Positions 25,101-34,100 of a stretch of DNA of 42,411 nt are shown in pieces. Below the pieces are notes generated by a model. The model did no database searches, was not told the DNA's origin, and saw nothing but the letters and a program-made list of their open reading frames with translations. A program made the position numbers and the translations under genes. Origin of the DNA: Elysia marginata (taxonomy: Eukaryota; Mollusca; Gastropoda; Plakobranchidae); the NCBI GenBank assembly GCA_019649035.1, contig BMAT01002343.1, positions 190,827-233,237 of the forward strand, read 5' to 3'. Positions within the stretch are counted from its first letter, which is position 1. The number at the start of each line of letters is the position of its first letter.

Positions 25101-28100
25101 CCTAACGGTCAGCTCTTAAATATGGTTTAAATTTGCTCTAATGTGTATAGGCCTAATGCGGATAATATTTATGTAAAGTCTTGAGTCTGCCTTCGGCGGT
25201 GGAAGACTATAACTAAATTTTCCCCAAAAATTTCTCCGAAGTCCAAGCATACCGCAAAAATTACAACGTAACTACATTTTCTGGTGATCTCCACAGTATA
25301 TAAAAATAAGGATTAGAATAATTATAATTGCTGATTTAGGAAAATGTTGGTTTGGTTACAATACAAACATTGGCTCACCTTACGAACAGTATCGATAAGA
25401 GATATTTAGCACTTCGTACAAAAACAAGACTTTTCAAATTTCCATTCACATAATTAAATTTCCTGATCAAAGGAACAGCGGAAAGTTTACAAAAGTTTAG
25501 TACGAGGGCATACTGAAAAGTTCTGCCTCCAACGCCATAATTTATCGGGTTTTCAATTTAGAATCTTCTAGTTTGGCATCAATACTCTCAAACCCTTTGT
25601 CTACATGTGTGGAAAATTGCATCTGCGTATAACGTCATTTGAGCTCAAAATGTGGCACGTAATCAAGCTTGGTGGCGTCACGCGGTCAGAGGAAAGAAAA
25701 TGGCATCTTCCATGGATCTACGCTTAAAACAAAGGGCTGTGATTGAATTTCTGACTGCAGAAGGCTATAGCCCTATAGAAATCTATTCTCGTATGAAAGC
25801 CGTATATGGTGAAATGTGTTTAGATGTAAGTACTGTGAGACGATGGATACGGCGTTCAAGGGAAGGGAATCCCAGTGAATCAACTGTTCGTGACCATTGT
25901 CAGCGTCAGACTCCAAGCACCAATCTCGTGTTGATCAGTTGATGCGTGAAAATCGCCGCGTCAAGCAGATTGACATTAGTATTGAAATAGAGTTTTCTCA
26001 AGAGAGGGTCCACCACGTCATCACAAATCTCCTAGGATACAGGAAAGTTTCTGCTCGATGGGTCCCAAGAATGCTGACGCCTCAGATGAAGCTGCAAAGA
26101 GTGCAAATCTGTAGAGAACTGTTGGCAAAATTTGATGAGGATGGTGAAGACTTCCTCCGTCAAATTGTCACTGGGGATGAATCCTGGGTTCATCATTATG
26201 ATTCTGAATCGAAGCAACAGTCTAAGGAGTATAGACACAAAACGTCACCATCTCCGAAAAAATTCAAAGTGTTTTCCTTCGCACGGAAGGTGCTTCTCAC
26301 GATCTTTTGGGACAGTGAGGTTTTGGTTCACACAGAATTTTTGGAACAAGGCAACACCGTGAATTCTACGAAATATGTGAACACACTGGAGAAACTGAAA
26401 GCGAGGTTGCGACGGGTAAGGAGTGAGAAAGTTTCCATCATCCATCACGACAACGCTCGCCCTCACACAAGTTTGGAAACTCGCACGGCTTTAGATCGTT
26501 TAGGCCTCCTGACATTACCGCACCCGCCTTAAAGCTCAGATCTTGCTCCGAGCCATTTCTTCCTTTTTCCAAAACTCAAGGATTACCTCAAGGGCAACCA
26601 TTACGAGACAGACGAAGATGTGAAGAATGCTGTTCTTTCTTGGTGCAGAGACAAGACTGCTGACTTCTTCGCTGACGGCATCCAACAGGTCGTCCGTCGG
26701 TGGCGGCTCTGTATCGAAAGGGACGGTGATTAAGTTGAAAAATAATATGTCATCTGGTGCTAAATAAAATGACCTTTCATTTGGTGTAAGTATCATTTGT
26801 TTGTCTTCATTATTGCCAAAGTTATGGTCTTGGAGGCAAAACGTATCAATATGCCCTCGCATGTCTTTGAGACTCAAACTGAGTCTCTTTTTTTAAAAAA
26901 ATTCTTTTATTTAAGAAAAAAAACTTCTCGCCTTACGTGGACATTGCTGCAGCTCGCAGGTCCCATACTCTTGTGACGCCCCGTAACAATGTCCTGGCGA
27001 CAGAGACATACCATTGGTCGAGTCTTCGCAAGTCCTAGAGCGCATGCGCCAGCCTCGGTTACACGTGACGGAACATGCGCTCCAAGGCTCCCAATCGCCC
27101 CACCGAGGGCCTAGATCTATGGAATTACCATGTTATAACATAAACATTGGTAAATGTGAATTAGTATAGAGCAGCATAACTTATTATTTATTTATGTGTT
27201 TATAATTGACTCTGATCCATGGCTTAAGTACGGCGCTAAAAAACTGATAAAAATGTCTTTTAAATTATTCATTTTGGATATAAATCACGACTTTAACAAT
27301 TGAGAGCGATTGAAAGATTTTTACATCTTCAGCTTAGAAACTATGGGTAAAATTTTGAGGCTTTTAAAAATTAATACATTACCACATGAGTTTCTGTATA
27401 GTAAAGATATAAGAATAAATAATTTGTAGATAAAGACCGGTTTCGTTATTATAGTAAAAAAGTCAAAGCCTTGAAGTGCCTAAAAGTTTTTAACATAACA
27501 AAAGCTAAATACAAACACCCTAAAGTAAAGCAAACATTTTGTACCAGTTCATACAAAGGTCTAGTGACAAAAGCTCATTTATAGGTAAAAATTATAAATT
27601 TAGACACTATAGAAAAGGCCCTAAAAGTTCTATGTTGAGATCTGTATTGAAACAGTAATTATACGATTACAGTTGTTAAATACGGTCCTGCATTTGCCTT
27701 TCTTCATATCGAACCTGTAATGCGACTAATTGCCCACATGCTTATTTAAAAACGAGTGTCAGGTGCATTTTTAAAGAATTCCTATCACAAGTTTTTTAGT
27801 TATTACGACGGTAGTGATGAGACAGAATTGAAAATAAGTAGGATGTCAGAAATTTTGATATTTGAGGAAAAAAATTGAATAAATTGAAAAAAAAAGAAAA
27901 GCTATTACCTTTCTGCAGCGTTTATTATTTTCATATTATTTCTAACATTTGGAAGCTCATAATTATGCAATTATTCAAAATATCAACGCTATGAAATGTT
28001 GAAAACTGCGATATCTTCTTTGTTTGGAATGTTAGAGAGGTACCAATGTACAAGTAGTTGGAAGCATACTTGTTTGTCACAGGACCAGTTTGCCACATCA

Positions 28101-31100
28101 TGTTATAATTAAAAAAACTAAATGAAAGTCAACCAATCAATTTATCGAACTATCAGCTTTGAAAAGACTTTAGAATCCATTTTCTAGATCTAGAGTGAGA
28201 TCGAGAATTCAATTTTCTAGAGTGCTAGATCTAGTTAGATCTAGAATTAGTAGTCAAACCTAGATCTAGATAGATTTTATAGGCTTAGATTCTAGTTTAG
28301 TTTTAGAATCTAGATCTAGACTAGGACTTTTCTGGAAGAGATCAGTGTGAAAGTTTAGTTAACTCAGTAGGAGGCCTAGATCTATAAATTCCTCAGGGAA
28401 AGACTATCACAAAGCCGATAAACTGTGACAATCTTGTCCTGTGACAAACGGAGCCTCTGACAGACTGGAAACCCCCTTAGTTACCTGCCACTTGACAACC
28501 CGGACCGGTCCAACCATGATGACAGAGGCAAAGATGTGAACGTTCACCAGATATTGACCTGGTCTCCAAGCATCTACCGTGGCCAGAACAAGGGTCCTCT
28601 GCACATGGACCGAGGGCTCTCTATGAAAGATGCAAAAAAAAAAATACAATCACTGTAATAAGTATTGATAGAATAATACCTTGAAAGGATACAAGACCAA
28701 AGAAGAGGCACTACAAGCGGCGGATGTACCAGAAAGACTGCTAGACTAGCTGATAAAGAGGAAATTGCGCTACGCTGGTCATGTTATAAGAAGGAGCTCG
28801 GGACATCTTTTGCAGCTAGCCTTGGAGGACAGAGTTGAGGACAAAAGAGGCCTTAAAGGAGCTGGAATGACGACATCAAGCAATGGACCAACTATCGTAC
28901 ATATGGAGAAATCAAACCGAGAGCTGAGAGTAGAGAGGAATAGAAAGTCATGGTTGCCAACCTTCGGACCGCAGAAGGCANNNNNNNNNNNNNNNNNNNN
29001 ATATATATATATATATATATATGTTCTTCTAGTGTAATTAAATGGGAACTTTGCGCAAAGGCAGGAACTAAAAGAATCCGGTATGTTATATAATATTGGA
29101 GCCTCTAACAATATTTACATTATTTACACAAAAAGCAACTTGTGTATAATTTTTAGGAGTCATTTTTCGGCTATAATATTATAATTTGTAAAAATTACTT
29201 TGTCAACAAAAGGTGTATGTATCATATCATCGATGCATTGGAAAAAAATCCAACGTAACTAAAAGTAGTGATTGTGAGAGGAAACAAGATGCTATTTAGT
29301 GTACATTCAAGGATACAAGCATCCTCAAAAAGTCAATTGAACTCTCTCGCAAGAACTCTAAAATTGCAGACTGAGATAGGCAGAATTTTTTTTCAATCTA
29401 GTAATTTAGATAAGTAAAAAAAAACCTATGTCGAAGTTGACGTCTTTATTCGATGCTAAAGATCTACCTAGTCCCAAAATTCTAATTATCATTGAATGTA
29501 GTAAAAGCTAAGGTACTACCCTTCCTTGTTTTAAAATTTCAGGTGAGAAAAAACTGTAAACGAAAAAAATGGGAAAATAAATAAAAAAAACAAACAAACG
29601 AGTATTTTATACTTTTGATGTATGCATGTGTGTGTTTTTGTGAGTTAGAATAAGTCAATACCTATGGATATAGATTGTTCACACTTTAGGGAAATCAAGA
29701 CAGCAAAACCAGACTTAAAAACACATCGAAACCCAAGGGCTGCTGGTTCATAAATGAGGCCTAGAATGATGTATAAAATGGAGGGGGTGGGGAAAAACAG
29801 AGGCTGAGGTGACAACTTTAACGAAATCATGGAAAGAACCGGAAGAGATGGCAAAGGATAAGATGGTTTGGAAGACCTTAGTTGGCGACCTGCGCTTACC
29901 GGGAGGATGAGAGACGAAGAAGAAGAAAAAAAAGAGGTAGAGAAAGAAGAAGAAGAAGAAGAAGAAGAAGAAGAAGAAGAAGAAGAAAAAGTTCAAGAAG
30001 AAAAAGGAGAATAATCATACCTTGTCAATAGAGAATGCTCCCTTGACGTGATATTGGCATCCACTAACGTGTGCTAGGTTTTCTGGAGACTCAACGTGAC
30101 TCGAATTGCTCAGCTCACAGAGATGGGACGTGGAGTAGAAGTTGAATGAAGAGCATCTTGATTGTTTGATGCACTCCAATGCGCATTGAGCCGCACTTCT
30201 TTTCCCTTTTATAGTCTGAAATAGTATGCAACTATGATAATAAAGGTCTCAACCAGTGATAATAAGTTGGACTGAACATTGCAAATTTTACATTTGCAAC
30301 GCGTTGCTATTTTGTACAAGCCAATTTTTTATGTGCTGCCAGGCGTTAAAATTCTATTTATCTTTCATTGTTTTTTTTTAGAAAGATAAATATTTAGCCC
30401 AAATCCAAAAACCCAGTTAAAATAAAAAAAAATCATTGTTAACATTACATCTTACCAGAGAGAATAGAACTTCATTAACATTATAGAATAAAAAGAATGC
30501 AGTTATCTCTAATAGTTATTTTTTTATATGAATTTTCAGAGCAAGGAGATCTAACTGATTTCTTAAGGAGTTTTAAACCGAGGAATTTTTCTGAAGATCA
30601 AAATAGGAACGAGCGACTTAAGCTGGGTTTTACGCAACTAGGCTGACTTTATCTGGAAATTATTATGAAAATAAAAGCGTTTTCTCAATGGAGAATGCTC
30701 GAACTCTCACAGAATCGCACTGATTTTGTCTGGGAAAAAACAATCCAATTAGCCGGATATCGCAACCTACACGGTACAAGGCGTTGATAGTTTGAGCAAC
30801 TCTTTTAGTAAGTAAGTTTGTTGGTTGGTTGTTTGAATTTTAACATCCCAGTCAACTTCGAGGTTATATCAGAGACGGCGCTGTGGACAATTGAAAGCGT
30901 GCTGCCATACTGTGATATAAGGAGGGCTTGCGTACTCCACACCCAGTCACATTATCCTGAGACCGGGCCGACCAGGCTGACCAGGCTTAACACTAAATCG
31001 ATAATGCCTGACACTAGACGGATCAGCTGCTATTACCAATTTTGAAGTCCTTTGTTTGACTCGGCCGGGGATTGAATCAGGCACCTCCCGATCTCTGAGT

Positions 31101-34100
31101 GAGTGTCTTACCGCTAGGCCACAGAGCCGGTAGTAAGTAAGTAAGTAAAGAGCGTTTTTATACAGCGCTTATCGACTAAATGCTTTCAGCACTTTACACG
31201 GATTCCTCGTCATACCATAACCAACCAAATAAACAAACATTCTGAATTCACACAACAGTAGCTAGCTATAAAAGCGCATTGCTCTGAAATACTGACAAAA
31301 TCTTCCACTGCCCACTGTCAGTGACAGCCGGGTACTCATTTGACGCCAGTGTGCGGCAGCGAAGAAGTCTAGAGTAAAATAACCTTTCTTAAGGATTAAA
31401 CGTCGATCTGTTTTCTGACCTTTAAATATTAGGAACTTTAAAAAGTTTACAAAATGATCAATATTTTGAGGAAATTTGAATGGTGTTTTTTTTTGTTTTT
31501 GTTTTCGAATTAAAATGTAGAAAAAAGAAGAAATAACGTTTAAAATTTCCGACATTCGACTGATTCGGTCTGATCACGAGACTTCCATCGTTAAAAAGGA
31601 TCTTAAAGCAAAGAATGATTTCCGACACAAATTGATCACACAATTGTATATGTTATTTTGAAAAATATTTCGCAGTTTTTAACCTGCAAACTAGAAATTA
31701 TTTATTAAGGTATATAATATCATTCCAGCTCTAAGAGTATAGACTAAACTGCAGCCTGTCGTTTACCATTAAAAAAAGGCAGAGAATAAGAGCAGCGAAC
31801 AAGTTTTTAGATGCAAGCATTTTAAGTTTGATAAACCCAAATGTCTTAATAGAGCTAGACGCACTTTTCAAGCACACTGAACTGATGAAACATATCTACT
31901 TAAAACAATTAAAAACAATTTTATAGAGGAAAATTTGTAAGCTTGATTAAAGAAAAATTTTTTTAACTGTCTCACCAGATACACATGTCCTAGCAATCCC
32001 GTGTCGTCAGAAACATAGAGTTCTGGGTTTTTTGTCCACAAAAACACCTTGTCAGTGTGTAAGTTCTCACCAAGAATTGATCGTTCTGTCGGGATCAAAT
32101 TTATTACTGTAATGCCTGATCCTGGAACCGCAGTTGCATTATTGTCAATCTCTGTAGTTGTGTTTCTGTTTCCATCATCCGTTACACTTGCATTTTCTTG
32201 TAAGCTAAAAGTTTGTAAAATATAAACAAAATAAAAAACTTGACGTTAACCACACATTAATTTTTCTCAAATTTCCTAATTATTAATGTGATAAAAATTG
32301 TATTAAAAAAAAACAACAAAAAACCAAACAGTGCTAAGAGCTTGGGGCTGCATAGGTTGACATAGCAACTAATGTTAAACACCAGAACGTCAGACAACAC
32401 AAAGGTCACATTACCCATTGATTAGACCAAAATCTTAACAATTTTAAGCGACATTTTTGACCAGTATGATTTCAATCTCACCATCTTGATCCGTCAATCT
32501 ATAATATTTGGTTAATGCAGGGTAAAGTTATTGGTTTTCAAAACTGCATTAAAAACCCTTGAAGAATTTCGTTACTTTTTACTTCTAATTTATTGTTTTT
32601 CGATAAGGACATTTTATAAAGATTTGCTGCACATGTGAATGTTTTTTTAAAGTACAATTCCGAATCTTTCCCTGTGCTTTCTATTCATTTTGTGACCCGG
32701 TTTGATTATATGATTAGATAACATTTTTTGTAAGTTCATGCTGTACAGTACGATTAGTTGAAAAAAAATATCTGCCTCTTAAAGCTCATGTGTGGCTAGA
32801 GATCTTTGACTAATTTTGGGTTTTTTAAAAGGTACGCATGCTTTAAGTAAAGTTATTCGTGTATTAGAGCATTACTAAACCCTCCACTCCAAACAGTCGC
32901 GAGGGAGCACTTCCCCATTCCCAGTCCAAATGGGACTATCCAGCGTCACCACGGGACCAAAAAATTTAAGCTCAGTCTCGTGCTATGGTGACTTAGTTAG
33001 CTATTAGATTGCTATTCTATTCTATGGTTAAACATGGTACAAAGGGTAGAGATATAACAAAAGGAGAAGATTAGAGATATCGAGATAATGAGAAAAAAAG
33101 GAGGGGGGAGGGGGCTAGGTTTGAGGATTCTAGCTAGACTTGAGAGTAAGATTGATTACTTTATTGTAGTATTTTTACAGCTGTAAGGGGAGAATTCCTC
33201 TGTGATGTAAAAAAAAAAAACAATTTCGAATTTTAATTTCGACTTTCAACATAAATTAAACGAGTAAATTGTCCTCTCGCGTGTACTAGAAAATAAGCGA
33301 AGCAAGCCGTTAATTCCATTCTCAACACTAAATCCTCTCTGTCAAAAAAGTGCGTATGAGTCCTTCAGAGAGGTTTAGCAAAAATCTCCACGATAAAACT
33401 ATTAAGAAGCTTAGTAGCGACATAGTATAAGCTATGTTTCTATCAGGGGCAATGTGGTGCGTGCCGCGCCAAGTTAAAAAAAAAAAAAAGATGGATGTAG
33501 TCTTCCGCCGCCGAAGGCAGTCTCAAGACTTTACATATTTCCCCCAGCACTAAAGCAAATTCAACTCAAGTCTCAAGACTTTACATATTTCCCCCAGCAC
33601 TAAAGCAAATTCAACTCAAATTTCAGAGTATTTCAGTTCGGATGTCTATTAGGCGCTCAAATGCTAATAATCCAAAAAGTTCAAGCAGTTACTTTAGCCA
33701 GGTACCCATTTAACAGGTAAGTGGGCTGAGGAAAGTGGGGATAATTGCTTTCCTAAGGCAATTGCAACATGCGTCATGGTTGGGAATCGAACCCGTGACT
33801 GACGGATCTCAAGTACGACGTGTTAACCACTGAGCCACGCTGACCCACTATGTTACTATAAATCGACGAATCGAATCATACCAAAAGCAAATATTTTCAG
33901 CCATTTTTACTGAAAGCCTACTCTAACCCATTGCTATTTTAAAACCTTAAACCTTTCTCATCATCAAAAAAAAATTACCTAAGGGCAACTGTTGACAAAT
34001 CAAGGTAAGGTGTTTCCATCAGTGTGACATCTCTACCCTGGTCCATTTGCACTTGTCCATCTGCCTGGCCTCCTGGCACTAAAGTCTGCTGACCATTTAA

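Noticed and set aside
28407..28649. 80-codon minus-strand open frame over exon 4
   Set aside because: Wrong frame; the EGF cysteine pattern and the phases of the neighbouring exons show that another frame is used.
29748..29996. Phe-rich minus-strand open frame
   Set aside because: It is the complement of the (GAA)n run.
32870..33000. GC-richer patch that might be an exon
   Set aside because: No open frame with splice borders and no phase-compatible place between exons 1 and 2.
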